Positions 1-12,500 of a DNA stretch of 64,000 nucleotides are shown piece after piece. The position numbers and the translations under genes are program-made. The notes under the pieces are model-generated. The model was given only the letters and a program-made list of their open reading frames with translations, was not told where the DNA came from and did no database searches. The DNA is from Aquanectria penicillioides. Its lineage: Eukaryota > Ascomycota > Sordariomycetes > Hypocreales > Nectriaceae. Position 1 is the first letter of the stretch. Each line of letters starts with the position of its first letter. The stretch is taken from positions 5,518,746 through 5,582,745 of the forward strand of contig PYIU01000001.1 of NCBI GenBank assembly GCA_003415625.1, written 5' to 3'.

Positions 1-1955
1 CAGGAAGACTCTGTCGCAGAAGCTCCCGGAACTGGTAGATCCGCACATGGAGGCCAGACAGGTCAGGTAGAAAACACGCCCGAAGGTCGTAGCGCTCCAT
101 TAGACTAACATAGGGTTCGAATCAACACGCCACAATTGACAGGTATGGGAAAGGGTATAAGATCTTACCGAACCAGAACACAAAAGGCTTGTTTGTCTGG
201 CATGTGCATCAGAAGTGGGCCAACCAGAAAGGCCAGCCCCTGGCAGTAGCCAATCTTGGTGTCGTAGAGACTGAAGCACTTGAGAACTCGACCAAGCATT
301 CGCTGTCCGTCGCCGTCCGGGTCTCTGAACATGTCCACGCCAGGAAAGCTTCGTCCCAAGTCCTTTCCGATGATCACCTCATAAGGGCTAGACTCGCCGG
401 ACAAGCGGTCATACTGTTCTTCCAGGACAGAGTCCCGGGCACCAGACATGCTCTGCCAAACGACCCCTCGCAGGGGAGGGGGAATCCCTTTCCGGATCTT
501 ATTTGACAGGAGCGTAGGCAGTCGAGCGGCGGTCTGCTGATAGTCCTTCACTAGCGCGGCATAGAATTCCAAGTCTGTCATCGGCGGGGAGGAAGCATCG
601 AGTATCGCAGAGCGGGGGGCGTGGGACCCTGCACCATTTGTCGAAGTTGAGCCATTGACGGCGGACGAGGTTTGCTGACGGCGCTTCGTTCCACGGTGGC
701 ACGATCGACACCTTGGACTTTAACGCTCTTCGGGTTCGTAGCCAGTTTCGCATTTTCCTGTTCCAGCCGTGCCAGCAAAAGTGCCGTTGACTGTCCTGGT
801 CAGCAACGTTTCGTTTCCTGTGTAGGTAGGTGTAGGAGGGTGAAGTTGAGGGCAGATACGCACATTGTCCGTTTCCTCATCCTTAGTTTGTTCGTCTTCC
901 GTCTTCTCCAGCTGCTCCCAGTTCACCTCGTCCTGGTCGTCGGCGCCATGGTTATCCTCAAACAACTCCTCCTGTAAAGTCCGGGCAGTAACAATGGGAG
1001 GCGGCATAGTCCCTGGAGAGTCACGGGGAGCCTCCGTACCCGCTGCTTCCCCCGTGCTCGATGTGTCTACCACCAAGCTTTTTCTGTTGTCGACGCTATG
1101 GCGAGCTTCGTCGGTCTTGATGCTGCCCGCGTTGTCCGCCTCGATATCCTGGCCGATGTCCTGGCTGATGTCCTCGATGCTCACGTCGCTCTCGACGTCG
1201 TCGTCGTCGTCGTCGACAACAACGCTGTCGCGGCCGTGTTCCTTGGTGGGAGTCGATTGAGCCGTGTCGGCATCGGGAATGGGGGTGGGAGGATCAAGAA
1301 CAAGAGACTCAGGTTCCGAGAGGCGAACTGTTACCATGGAGTCGTGTGTCATCTTAGGGGTCTCGGGACCTGGGTCTCGGGCCATCATGGAGGCTTCTCC
1401 AGCAGGCATGGTCGAAGGGAGGGACTCATGGTCGCTGCTTGTTACGTCCGTGTCCATACCTAACTCCCGGGAAGGCGGAGGATTCGTATCTTTGGGACTG
1501 GGACTGGGACTGGAACGAAGAGTGTCAGATACAATCCAGGCGTTGACGGAGGGACCCTCTCGAAGAGGCGCTCTAGGAGCGTCCGGGCCCAGTGTCGCGT
1601 GCTCAAATTTCGTAAATCTCGACGAGGGTGAGGCCGAGTTCGGTATCGAGGTTAGATGAGAGACGGAGAGGCTGCGAGGCTGGTCAGGACGTGCCGGTGG
1701 TGTAGCATCGAGGGGCGCTGCCACGGCGGAGGGCTGAAACTGGGGAGGAGCGACCGCGCTCTGCGGACTCGGGATAGACTCGGGGGCCACGGGACGAAGA
1801 TTCGGGCGCAATACGCGGAGCACGGCGAGAGCTCGTTGCTGCGAGACGGGGGTCAGTAAACGAGAGGCTATCTCGACAGACGAGTCAAGAGCATCAACGC
1901 GGTTGAGGATTGTTGTGGGGATTTGGGAATCTGGGATCTTCTGGGCGTTGGCAAT
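1..1955 (-). CDS. TBC-domain Rab GTPase-activating protein, Gyp5-like (3' partial; one apparent frameshift)
   Basis: Predicted Rab-GAP acting on secretory Rabs. The gene reads right to left and leaves the window at base 1. A low-complexity N-terminal half (about 1955-865, including an Asp run) is followed by an intron starting GTGCGT near 865 and a coiled-coil-like start (LARLEQENAKL). The TBC domain follows, with RKGIPPPLRGVVWQ and the catalytic-type GYCQGLAF segment. A 64-bp intron (105-168) leads to a further TBC exon reading LMERYDLRACFLPDLSGLHV. The frame breaks at the G run 586-589: the exon upstream ends in SMLPPRR-stop, while the TBC frame starts in an overlapping frame. One more G restores a Pro-rich linker. 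There is no in-frame ATG at the left-open end. A candidate first exon (ATG at 2359, GTACGT donor at 2134, acceptor at 1956) is in phase but unproven. The family assignment is firm; Gyp5 versus another TBC subfamily is inference. Confidence 0.8.
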
Positions 1956-3100
1956 CTGACTCCCAAATGTCCTTGACCTTCAAGGGGGGGCAAGCATGTC
2001 TAGGGGTGACGGCCAATGGTGCCCCAAATGTGAGCCTATTCGATCCCCTGATGGCCGCTCCCTAGAGGGTTCGCTAATTACCCGCCGTTCCAGTGTCCCA
2101 GCACGTAGCTGCACTACAGTCTACATGTACGTACTGGCTTTGTCAGTGCCCACTGAGCGGCAGCGAAGAGACCACTAAGCGTGCGGGCCCCCGGGTCGGC
2201 CAGCCCACTAATCCCATCGAGTCCACTGAGAGGCATTGGCTCAGTGGTGTCCACAGGGCTACGGAACCGGGGGACCGCCGGGGCGGGGGGGATGCCAGTG
2301 GCCACAGGGCCAACGACTGGACACGCTTTAGAACGACCAGGGGTCCATCCAGCGCCCATGTTGAGATAATCATAGGTCAGGCCGCTCACTCACAATCTCC
2401 TTCCAAGCGGCCGCCTTTGTTGTTTTGCCCTTCGAGACATTGTCATCACTGGCATCGCACCTCGGTAGTTCGTTGCCGCTCCATTTTCGGTCGAATCATC
2501 GTGGCCACGGGCATGCGCTGCATGCTCGGCCAGCATAATCCGCCATTTCGCGGATGCCATGCGCCGGCCCCGGCCCCGTAGGATACGAATGTCCGAGGAT
2601 CACGGACTCCCGAGAACTTTGAGCTGAGACCATGGATCCCGGCCGAGTTTAGGTGTCACTGGCGGAGGATTCGGGGGCCATCCCTCCAGTCAGCTTCGAT
2701 AGCGTCCTGTCAATCAATGCCTTATTCGTGACGCGACATTGCTCGAGCTTCTGCTCGACGCGCGGGGGACCTTGGCGTCTTTTTTTTGCTATGTAATTTT
2801 CCATCTGCACCTGTGAAGTGCATGCACAACGCGACCTATGTAAGGCACGGCACGCATGCAGAGCACAGCAGCTCCTCGTCCAGGCCAAAAATCCAGGGGT
2901 AAAGAGTTCGCTCCCCACGCGAGAGATGCAGGGACCCAACCCATACATGCTCCCGAGCGCTGCGCGGTGTATCTGTGGCGTCGGCTTAGTGCACCAATTG
3001 GGGGCCATTGTTGACCTGCTCATAAGCTCGTCCCCTGAACAATTGCCTTGCCCGCCAAATTACCCTGTACAGGTGTCCATCTGCAATAATCATTCTCAAA
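1956..3100. other. Upstream region of the TBC gene, possible first exon/intron
   Basis: A minus-strand open stretch from an ATG at 2359 ends at a consensus GTACGT donor (2134) whose phase matches an acceptor at 1956. This could be exon 1 of the TBC gene, but the encoded peptide is not recognisable. A perfect inverted repeat with CCACTGAG / CTCAGTGG arms lies at 2223-2247. The rest shows no convincing coding sequence. Confidence 0.35.
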
Positions 3101-3197
3101 CACCTTGTATCAACTGATAATGGTCGCTTAGCCTGGTGCATATTGCAGTACCTAATGTACATTCCACCTCTTCCCGATTGATTGCTATCCTATCTTT

Positions 3198-3219
3198 GGG
3201 GGGGGGGGGGGGGGGGGGG
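3198..3219 (+). repeat. Poly(G) tract, 22 bases
   Basis: An uninterrupted run of 22 G lies in non-coding DNA at the edge of the AT-rich stretch. Its length in the real genome is uncertain because such runs are hard to sequence. Confidence 0.9.
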
Positions 3220-3399
3220 TCAGCACGTGCCAGGTATCTCTCCTTTTTCTATACGATAGGCGAGTTTAGCGCAGACTTCATAAATCTGGTCCAAGTAACA
3301 ATCACAAGGGCAACAATCCCCTCTGAGAATTCCAATCATCCCCCCACAAGAAGAAGAATTCAGCTGATCACGGATCCGCTCCAATTCCGCTCCACTTCT

Positions 3400-5400
3400 T
3401 GCGCTACAACATTATAGACAATGGTTGACCTGGCCACGGGCCACAAGAACAATACCAGAGATCTACAATCATCCGCAGTGGATATGTATCCACATCATCA
3501 CCAACAAAGGCACGCTTTTTAGCAGCGTGGAATCTAGATTCGAGTTGATATTCATACGATCTGACTTGGATCTACCCATCAGTGCACTCCCTTAGCTTAG
3601 CTGTGCGTGTTCATGCCGTAGACCGAACAAACAGCATTGCCCACTAGCATACTAAACTCAAGAGATGACTCTCGCCTCCCGATTATGTGATGCTAATATT
3701 ACGACCCATTGTCTCTGGTATGCGCCGAGAACCGGTCTCTGACCCAACGCCCAGCTTGTCCAATACCTAGCTTGGTCTGCTTAGGGTGAAGGCGGAGAGG
3801 TGTGGGATAACAGCGCAAGGTCGTTTTGGAACGCTGCAATAACCTCGCAACCAAGAGCGACACTCGAATTATAGAGCATGCAGAGATTAGATATAGTATT
3901 GAAGCAAGGTGTGAGGCTTGATCGCAGGAAATTGGAATGATGCTTGGGCTGTACTTGCTGAGATATTCGCACCAGCAAACAAATTCACTCACTTGACTCC
4001 ATCTGATGTTGATTGTATCCATACCAATACAATTATGGTGCTTCTATAGCCAATTTCTATAAGCGTTTATTATCAAACAACCTCAAGCGAGTTGACAACT
4101 TGTCGTCGTCATGCTTAATTCTCAACCTTACATTGAATTAGAGCAATCCGGACAGTTTCCACCTCATCCATTATGTACAATGATATGACATCTTGATTGA
4201 TGGCAAATCTATATTTTGGTAGCTCCAATTCAACTGCTCTTTTCGCCAACCCTTGTGGACATTGAATTCGTCGTTTGCATGACATAATTGATGTCGGGTA
4301 AGTCATCTCTCTTGCGCATCTCAGTCCCCGTGGTACATCTTCGTATATTTATTTCAACTCCCGGGTAGCCAACATTTCAAATGCCATGGAACTTCCCAGA
4401 GGCCTCAGGTTCGGCCATCATTTTGAGTCCATTCGTAGTCATGACCAGTATTTGCGCAACCGTGAAGACTCCCGCCTTTGGCATTTCGAGCCCAAGACAT
4501 GATAGGGGTACCAAATAAATCACTTTTACAAGAAAAACTTTTGATTAAAATATAACTAGGATGTATGGCTGAGGCGCCCTAGGTGGGTTAAGAAAGAGAC
4601 CAATCCTAGTGAATTTGGATCAAGGATGGATTCAAACTATATCCTCCGGAGATTCTTGGATTTTGTACATGAGGTCGCCTTGTCTCTTGTTGACGTGTAT
4701 TAACAGGTCACCGGGTGAAAAAAGCCTTGTTGTTTCTCGGAAGTATTTCTCGTATGCGGTGGCAACTTCTTAATTTTGCATTCGAGTTAAATGGAATTTC
4801 CATATAAATCAATGTTCAAGATATCCTCTCAGAAATGTAATATTTTGAGCATCCCTAAGCTCATCGCCGTACACGGCGATGATTGTGTAGTTGAGAGTTT
4901 TTCAAATACAACCTACCCTAGACATGACCAACTTCAAGCCAATCGAAGCAGAAAATCGAAGCAGATAATTTCGATTAAACAGCAAAGAAAAGGTAAATAA
5001 ATGTTAAATTATCTAGGGTATCAATCATAGATTGGTATTGGGTGAGTTTCTATCTTTTCCAAGCTCAAATCTACCCAATTTGTATCTTGGTCGTGGTGCC
5101 AGTGTTCTCAACGCTGGGATGAATACGGTTGACCTTCATAACCTGGTCAAGACACAACAAGAAGTTTCAAAATCGGTACTCATTTAGTTACTTCCTTAAA
5201 TTGTGAATGGATGTAATGGTTCACCGAAGATGAGGTGATGTTGCACTTCTTGGGTGATTGTAGTTCTCTCCGCATGCAAGAGAATCGTCTATGTTTGAGA
5301 AGTTTTAGAGCATCTCAGACCTTGGGTTGGATTGCAACCTATCTCTTCTGCTGACATTACGCAAGTATCAATGATTCGTGTATCAGTCACACGTTTGATA
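3400..5400. other. AT-rich gene-free stretch
   Basis: Base composition is visibly richer in A and T than in the flanking genes. Frames are short and closed on both strands. No repeat family, terminal repeat or transposase/reverse transcriptase motif could be recognised. The composition would fit repeat-induced-point-mutated DNA, but no duplicate partner is visible in the window, so this is only a possibility. Confidence 0.5.
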
Positions 5401-7400
5401 GAAGTGAGAGCGATTTCGATGATCGTTATCAGGAGGCCCTGAAGCCTGAGAATCTGCATTTGGTCGTGGAGACCGAATGTGTTTCATGCGGATGGACCAA
5501 TCAACTTCAATGGAAGCCATGATGTTAAAGGCTTCAGAGAGGCCAGTATCGCATTGACTGTTACACATAGATACGACGAATGTTCTTTTCAGGGCTACTT
5601 GAGAGTTAGTTGATGCGTATTCAACCTCCCGGAAATGGGATGCACCTGCAGCCATCTTATCTGGGCCAAGCCTTTCTTTCCAATCGGACCTCGGTGTGTG
5701 ATTCGGTATCTATGCACAAGACTACCTACCTGATGCATTGGCAACCAAATCATGTCATGTCTGAAAAGCAGCACAAGAGGCCGATGATGACGCCGTAGTT
5801 ACGTTACCAAGGTCTGATAGCGACCCGGCCGAAAGAAAGGTGATGATGCTGGCAGCAGCAGCGGTATCAGACAACATGGCTCCAATGGAGAGAATGGGGA
5901 TCTGGTGCGGGGGACAAGGAAGATGCTTGTGCCTTCGGCTATGACAGCACGGCCTTGATCGCGAAGATCCTGTGGCTTGTCAAGCGGATGTTGGATCTCG
6001 GTCCCGATTTGGTGTCAGCTTGGCAGCTGTGGCGGACACACCGGTCGTAGCGCCTGCATGGATCCAGGCGAAATGTTCGATCGGGGACTAGTCAACTCAC
6101 CTGGCGTCGCCATTGAGGAGCTGAGGCTGAAGATGCAGGTTGCTAGCAGTTGTGATTTCGCAAGGGCAAACTGACTGGGGATTGGACTGTGGTTTCTATT
6201 CCTCGCCGACTAATTCGAAAATACGTGCAAAGATGAATATCATTGACTTGGGGGGTAAACATTTGCTGCTTGTCTTATTGATTTCTTTTGTCCCAAACAC
6301 TGGCAACGTGTATCAAATCGGAAGCAGAGGGTTTCAGGCAATCACACGCTGAGTTGACGATTGGCATCTTAAACTTCTGGAAAGGTGCGCATGCACATGC
6401 CGTACTCAGCCCTCATGACTCCTCTGCAAGACGGGTTGGAGCCGGTTTGCTTGCTGACATCCAGCGCTGAGCGAGTGCACCAATGCCAAATATAGACTTT
6501 GAATTCCCATCACCATCAGCCATCGAAACGAGAGCAATAGGTTCCGTTGTGGCGTCATGAGGAGAAGCGTGGTGCAATCTGCCCCCTGGAGCCTCCGAGA
6601 GTCTTGGCCTCCTTTTGGGTCTACTCTTCCTGTTTTGGAGACAACGCAAAATTACCAGCGGGGCGACCTATTGTCCTAGTCCGGGGTCGACCAGGCGTAG
6701 AGAAACCGAGACTTCTGCCTATTGTGTGCTTCCATCTCTCCGAAAGACATGAAAAAGACTTTGGCGGGGGCGGGCACGATGAAGAATTCCAGTCGATTTA
6801 GACGTTGCGGTGAGTAAAACATCTGTGATCTATGTGCAGCGCCTGAGGCAAGGGGAGCTGAGTTGGGGCGAGGCGATGGAAGGGAGGGATGGAGGGATTG
6901 GTGGATGGATGGGAGCGCGTCTCGCGGACGTGAATGAATAATGCTTAGCGTCCCTCTAAAAGTCACTGCCGGCACCATCGTACATGGCGCTTAAACATAG
7001 AAGAAAAAATGCCCCGTATTGCGTCGAGGAACATGCCGGAGGGACGCATGACACTTTTTGGATGGAGTCGAGGGCTGCACGGGCACTGCGATGGGGTGGG
7101 CGACCACATGCCAGCTTGGGGGAGCTTATTGGAGCAGGCGATGGATCTGGAGATGGGTACCGGCGCACAACGAGGGCGCGGAGGATGAGCGAGTGCGCAG
7201 GCCAGGGGCATGAGAAGCTGTCGTGATTGGGGAGCAGGGGGGGGGCAGCGGCTGGTGAAGACATTGGCTAACGAGAGGTGCTGCGAACGTGCGGATTCTC
7301 GTTTTCATTGATCCAAGGTGGTCGGTCTGAGGACGATGCGAGACAGACCGCCGGTGTCTGTTATCGCGAGAAAGGCGGGGGTGGCCTCGATCCGGAGCCG
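5400..7400. other. Gene-poor interval with short unrecognised open frames
   Basis: Base composition returns to about the window average. Minus-strand frames at 5383-5655 (90 codons from an ATG) and hydrophobic stretches around 5780-5900 look mildly coding-like. They do not join into a supportable gene, and no family is recognised. Confidence 0.4.
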
Positions 7401-7436
7401 TCCATGTCCATGTGCATGCAAGGTGTGTGCTAGGTG

Positions 7437-7473
7437 CGTCTTGCGTCTTGCGTCTTGCGTCTTGCGTCTTGCG
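7437..7473 (+). repeat. Short tandem repeat, 7-bp unit TTGCGTC
   Basis: At least four consecutive copies of TTGCGTC, with partial copies at both ends, lie in intergenic DNA. No gene is affected. Confidence 0.85.
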
Positions 7474-9058
7474 TGGTGCGAGTGAGCACAGTAAGTGTGT
7501 GAGATGCGTGCCATCAGGCGGTGTTGTGATCCAGAGGTGAGATCAGTTATTATTTATTAGCCATTATTCCTACTCCTTCCTTGGTACCGTGGCTACTCTC
7601 TTGGGTTCTCAAAGACGTGATTGTCCGTGCTGACGAGATGGGCCGGCACTTTTGAACCAAGATCAGAATAAATATTCATTGATTCCGATCTCGCAAGATA
7701 AAATTACAATCTGGAAGCCGAATTGGCTCGTGCTTGTTCCCTGTGGTTGGAGCGGGAGGCCCGTGGTCGGTGTGCCACGGCCGGACTTACATACATATGT
7801 GCACATCCACGTAAGGGAGAGAGAGAGGGAGGGGAAGTGCACCGTCTGGGATGCGCTGCGATAGAGGGGGGAGGAGAGGGCTGGAAAGGACATGGAAAAG
7901 GACATGGCGAGACGATGCGATCAAGGAAGTAATGGGACAGGACCATGTCAAAGTACCGTACGAATAGTCGAGTACTGTGTTGCGGGTGCAGAGGATGGGA
8001 CAACCCCCATTTTTTCTTACCCACGATGCATGCCTGACCTTATCTTTTGGTGTTGCTGATCATGGGGTCGCTTCTAGTTTTCAACACCAAGACAGGCGCC
8101 GAGAAGGGGTGGGCCAGGGCTTGGGTTGCATGGGGCGGCAGAGACTTGATGCGTGGTGGTGTCGAGTTGGGGCCAAATACAAGGAATTGTCTGGACACCA
8201 ACATACTATGTACATGATCCATGATCGGAGCCGGTTCATGCTCCCTCATGTAGGTACGCATCTTGCAAATTCATCACGTCGCTTTCTCTCCGCCTCCTTA
8301 CAGCAGGCCTACAGCCGGCCTACGTTGCGATGGTAGATACCGTAGGTTGCAGCGAGGATGTCGATGTCACCAATTTAACCCCTTGTCGTCCCATCCCTAC
8401 CTACCTACCACCGCACGGGCAATATCAACCACAACCAACCGAGTCATGGTGTTTCTGGGTTGTCCGTCTTGGAGTGAGCCTACTATGGACATTCAGCACA
8501 CCACCGCCACCACCACCACCACCAGCTTCGCCATTCTTGCCCTTTCGTATGCATCCATCACACCCACAAATAAACATTCCCTCTTCACCGAATGTTCCTG
8601 AGTGCGATTCTCGCCAATGCCTGGATCGTCGCCCAGTTTTGTTTTCACGGTATGGACGAGTAATTTGCCATTCAGCTCCACCCCCCTACCGGCCATCTGC
8701 GCGTAGTATGATGTTCTGAGTCTTGGGGGGGGGGGGGGGGGGGGGGGGTGCGAGCCATGATAGCATTGCCAACCCAACCCCTCTTGTAATGGAAAAAAAA
8801 ACTTGTAGGGAGGCAGGCATTCTCGATACGCTCTGTTGGCAGCTCAAACGCAGGGAGTACTTCGCCGTCCAACGAATTCGTAACTCCGGTTATGCGCTGG
8901 GTAAAGACAGTGGCAACGCCTGGTCTGATGGGCGTTAGGCGCGCTACCATATTCATTCTCGCCCCATGTTCATCTGTCGTGCTCACAGCGCTGATTTCCT
9001 TGGACCTGGTACAGAAGTCCTGCGAGGTGCATCAGTCGACAGTTCGTTAGGTGGGGGC
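7474..9058. other. Intergenic DNA upstream of the YVC1-like gene
   Basis: No gene is supported. It contains purine-rich microsatellite DNA around 7816-7840, a trinucleotide (CAC-type) stretch near 8500-8525 and the poly(G) tract at 8725-8748. Confidence 0.5.
8725..8748 (+). repeat. Poly(G) tract, 24 bases
   Basis: An uninterrupted run of 24 G about 780 bp upstream of the YVC1-like start codon. It is the second such tract in the left 9 kb and may form quadruplex structure; the exact length is uncertain. Confidence 0.9.
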
Positions 9059-9524
9059 GCGCTCCAGTGGACGCCCCCAGTGGAGCACCCCCAGTGGAGC
9101 AGTCAGTGAAGCCACTGAGCCCATCCCTGTCCACTGGCGTTACACCGTGCCGGCCACTAACGCTCTAGCGTTGTAGGCTCTCCGTCCAGCGTCGTCCTCT
9201 CTTCTCTGGCTGCTGTGCCTTAGCCTCTCCTTTGGCTCCTTGGATCCCACTCGAGCCTCGAAGCCTCGACGCCCACGACGTTCCCTACGCAGCCTCTCCT
9301 TCTTCCCTTTTTTTTTTTCCTTTCCCTTTTACTTTCTTCCCTTGTTTCTTCTCTACCCCACGACCGTTTCTTTGTCCCTTTCGAGAGGCTCGTCTCTCTT
9401 GTTCGCTCCTTTCTCCCCCGGTTTGGCCCCCATGGCGCGTTGAGACGCATTGGCGAGGCGGAACGCTTGCTTCCACCAGGAGAACATCCCCCAAGTAGAG
9501 AGCGAGACCTCCCACCCCAACACT
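9059..9524 (+). promoter_or_regulatory. Promoter and pyrimidine-rich leader of the YVC1-like gene, with a 3-codon uORF
   Basis: Near 9065-9105 are repeated CCAGTGG-type words, including two near-identical CCCCCAGTGG copies, then a CACTGA/TCAGTG inverted pair at about 9103-9117. A perfect inverted repeat AACGCT-ct-AGCGTT lies at 9159-9172. A strongly C/T-rich leader (about 9290-9420) is typical of fungal transcription start regions. A minimal upstream ORF (ATG 9432, codons M-A-R-stop) ends about 80 nt before the main ATG at 9525. Confidence 0.5.
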
Positions 9525-12500
9525 ATGTTCTCCTCGCTGCTGCGTCCAAGGGCTGGCTCCCATCGTGTCAACCGCCGTGCCGAATCGGCCGGCTCTCTGT
9601 CACCGGGACAGGGACGTCGCGAATACACCCTCCGAAGACATGCCACGGCCGATTTCACAGAGGCCGACGATGACGATGCCGACGATTCCAACGAGGAGGG
9701 CCCAGTCCCACGGTTTCCCAACGACCGTCATGTTGACGACGAAGGTAACGAAGAGGAGGACGAAGACGACGACGACGAAATCCCCGACGAGGACAATCGG
9801 CGTGGACTGCCTGTCCTCCCTCTTTTTTCTGCGAGCCACCTGGGTATGTTTGCCCCCCCTCGATCCTTCGAATTGTGAACGATTCCGTCGCTCCAAGTAC
9901 AATGCTTCTGACCACAACCTACAGACTCTCTGCCGATATACAGCGTCACACATGCCATTCGTATAATTGTATCGACGCGCACCGAAACGACCCTGACATG
10001 GGACCAACTTCGATCTCCCCAAGTCTCCCAGTTCCTCGTCAAGCCAATGCAGCAGCAGATCCGCACCCAGCACTTCTCGCGCGCGACTCTGTATGCCCTC
10101 ATGGCCAACTGCCTGCAATTCACCAAGGAAGGCCACCTATATCCAGGCAATGCGGGAACTAGCAGCACCCGTGCTAAAGTCTGCGAGTTGTTGGCCCTCA
10201 AGCTCCTCAAGGAATACAACACCCGAGAACTCATCGACGCTCTAGCCTACGACTTCTACCCCCTGCAGGGGCTTCCTGGATCGCAATCCCCAAATGCCGC
10301 CCGCAGGACCCCTCCCAACCCCAAGATGCCGTTCACTGCCTCCCGCACGTCCACCCTCGAGGTTGCCATTCGAGCATCAGCTAAGCACTTCCTCGCCCAT
10401 CCCGTCATTGTGCAGCAGCTAGATGCCATTTGGAGTGGTGCCATTACCTTTCACTCTTCCGCGGACAGCCTGCATCGCGATCCTCTCAACCACAGTGGCA
10501 ACGGACGAATTGGAAAAGTCGACGACAGAACCCCATTGCTAGGCTCCCTGCCTGCCAAAGAGTCTGCCCCCAATATGCCCCCGGGAAGACGTACAGTGAC
10601 GCTCTACGATCCTCGACAAGCCTCCCCACTCAAATTGTCCCGGCTCCGAGTCCCTCGATATAGATCATTTCTCTCGACAATCTCCCTCGCCGTGTTGATT
10701 GGCCTTTTCCTCTCAGTCCTGGCCCAGCGATCGGTTCAAATCACTGGCTTGGAGTTGGTCTTTTGGTTCTGGAGTGCCGGTTTTATGCTGGACGAGCTCG
10801 TTGGTTTCAACGAACAAGGCTTTGCGCTCTACATCATGAGCTTCTGGAACATATTCGATCTTGGTATCTTGATGCTGCTAATCGTCTACTATTGTATGCG
10901 TGCCTATGGCGTCTTCCTAGTTGACCCTCATCATTGGAATGACATGGCATACGATGTGCTTGCAGCAAATGCCATTCTGCTTCTGCCGCGCATCTTCAGT
11001 ATTCTCGACCACTATCAGTACTTTTCCCAGCTCCTCATTGCTTTACGACTGATGGCTGTGGACTTGGCTGCCGTGTTCATTCTCGTCGTCATCCTGTGCA
11101 GTGGATTCTTCGTCTTCTTCACGTTGTCGAAGAATTCATTCGAGGCAACTGATGTTGCGTACAAGATTTTTCAGTTACTCATGGGATTTACCCCGGCTGC
11201 TTGGGATATGTAAGTTGACACCAAAAACCTATTCGTGACAAATATTGGCAAGAATCTAATCTCAATTAGGTGGCCGACCTACAATTGGTTGGGGAGAACT
11301 TTACTGGTTCTCTTCCTCATCATTTGTCACTTCTTGGTCGTGTAAGTTTTCACTCAAGCTTGACTGTAAGATTCGTCGACTAACATTATTTTCAAGTACA
11401 ATCCTCATCACTGTTCTAACCAACTCGTTCATGACCATTGCGTCCAACGCGAATGAAGAGCACCAGTAAGTTGACAAGGCCTTGAAGTTGGGGGGCAGGT
11501 CTGATCCTATAACAGGTTTTTGTTCGCTATCAACACCATTTCTATGGTTAAGAACGATGCGTTGTTCTCCTATATTGCTCCGAGCAATATCTTTGCCTGG
11601 TTGCTAATGCCATTGCGATACTTTATGCCGCTGAGACATTTCGTATGGCTAAACCGGACTATTATCAAGATTACCCATTTCCCCATCCTATTCTGCATCT
11701 ACTTCTACGAGAAATTCTGGCTCGCTTCGACTATGTACGAGCCAACAGACCTGGTGGAACATCCAGGCCGCGATCGCAACAGAGCCATTTCATTTGTGGA
11801 CCCAGCCTCCAGAACAGCCATTTTCAGCCCGAGTGTTAGGGTTCGTGAAGAATCTGTTGCGGGGTTCCAGAAAGACAGGGCTTTGGAGGATCTGTTCCGC
11901 CGGATGCCAGACCCTCTTACCTTGCGAACGCAGAGACGCAATGAGAGACGGAAAACACAAACTGCCATTCGTAATTGGATGGACCAACATGACGAAACAG
12001 GCACATCCCCAGCCAATTGGCCGACATTAGACCACGGTGCCGTTCCGAGCTGGCAGCGGAGGTTGAGTGTGGGATGGGAACGCACTCCCCGCCTCAGACA
12101 TGTTTCGGATGCCAGATCGGCCGCCAGTGACCCTGCAGATTTGCTGTCGAACCTTGGGAATCCTCTACGCCCCTCGCCTTTCGTCCGGACTCGTCTAACG
12201 ACTGAGGTGCCTGAATACAAGGACCAAACCGACGCAGATGGCGACGACGAGCTGGTCACCAACGACGAGGATGAGGATGACAATGGCACAAATGCTGAGA
12301 ATAGCCAAATTGATAATGATGAGGTCTCAGAGGAAGCTGAGGAGGGCTACTTTACCACACCTATGGCGTCCGGGTTTGGAAAGCTGGCATCATCAGTGAG
12401 TTCAGCTGGTGTCGCCCCGACCCCACGACCCAGGCGAGCTGCCCACAACCGCACATTATCAACCAACACAATTCTTTTCAATCCACAAGAAATGAGGCAA

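Noticed and set aside
112..122. GGGTTCGAATC, resembling a tRNA T-loop
   Set aside because: It lies inside the 64-bp TBC intron and no cloverleaf arms surround it.
2649..3023. Minus-strand frame with a charged, protein-like C-terminal 50 residues (MENYIAKKRRQG...)
   Set aside because: No family match, no clear upstream exons, and the first half is low-quality sequence; too short to call.
5383..5655. 90-codon minus-strand frame from a true ATG
   Set aside because: No recognisable domain or neighbouring exons; lies next to AT-rich gene-free DNA and is likely chance.
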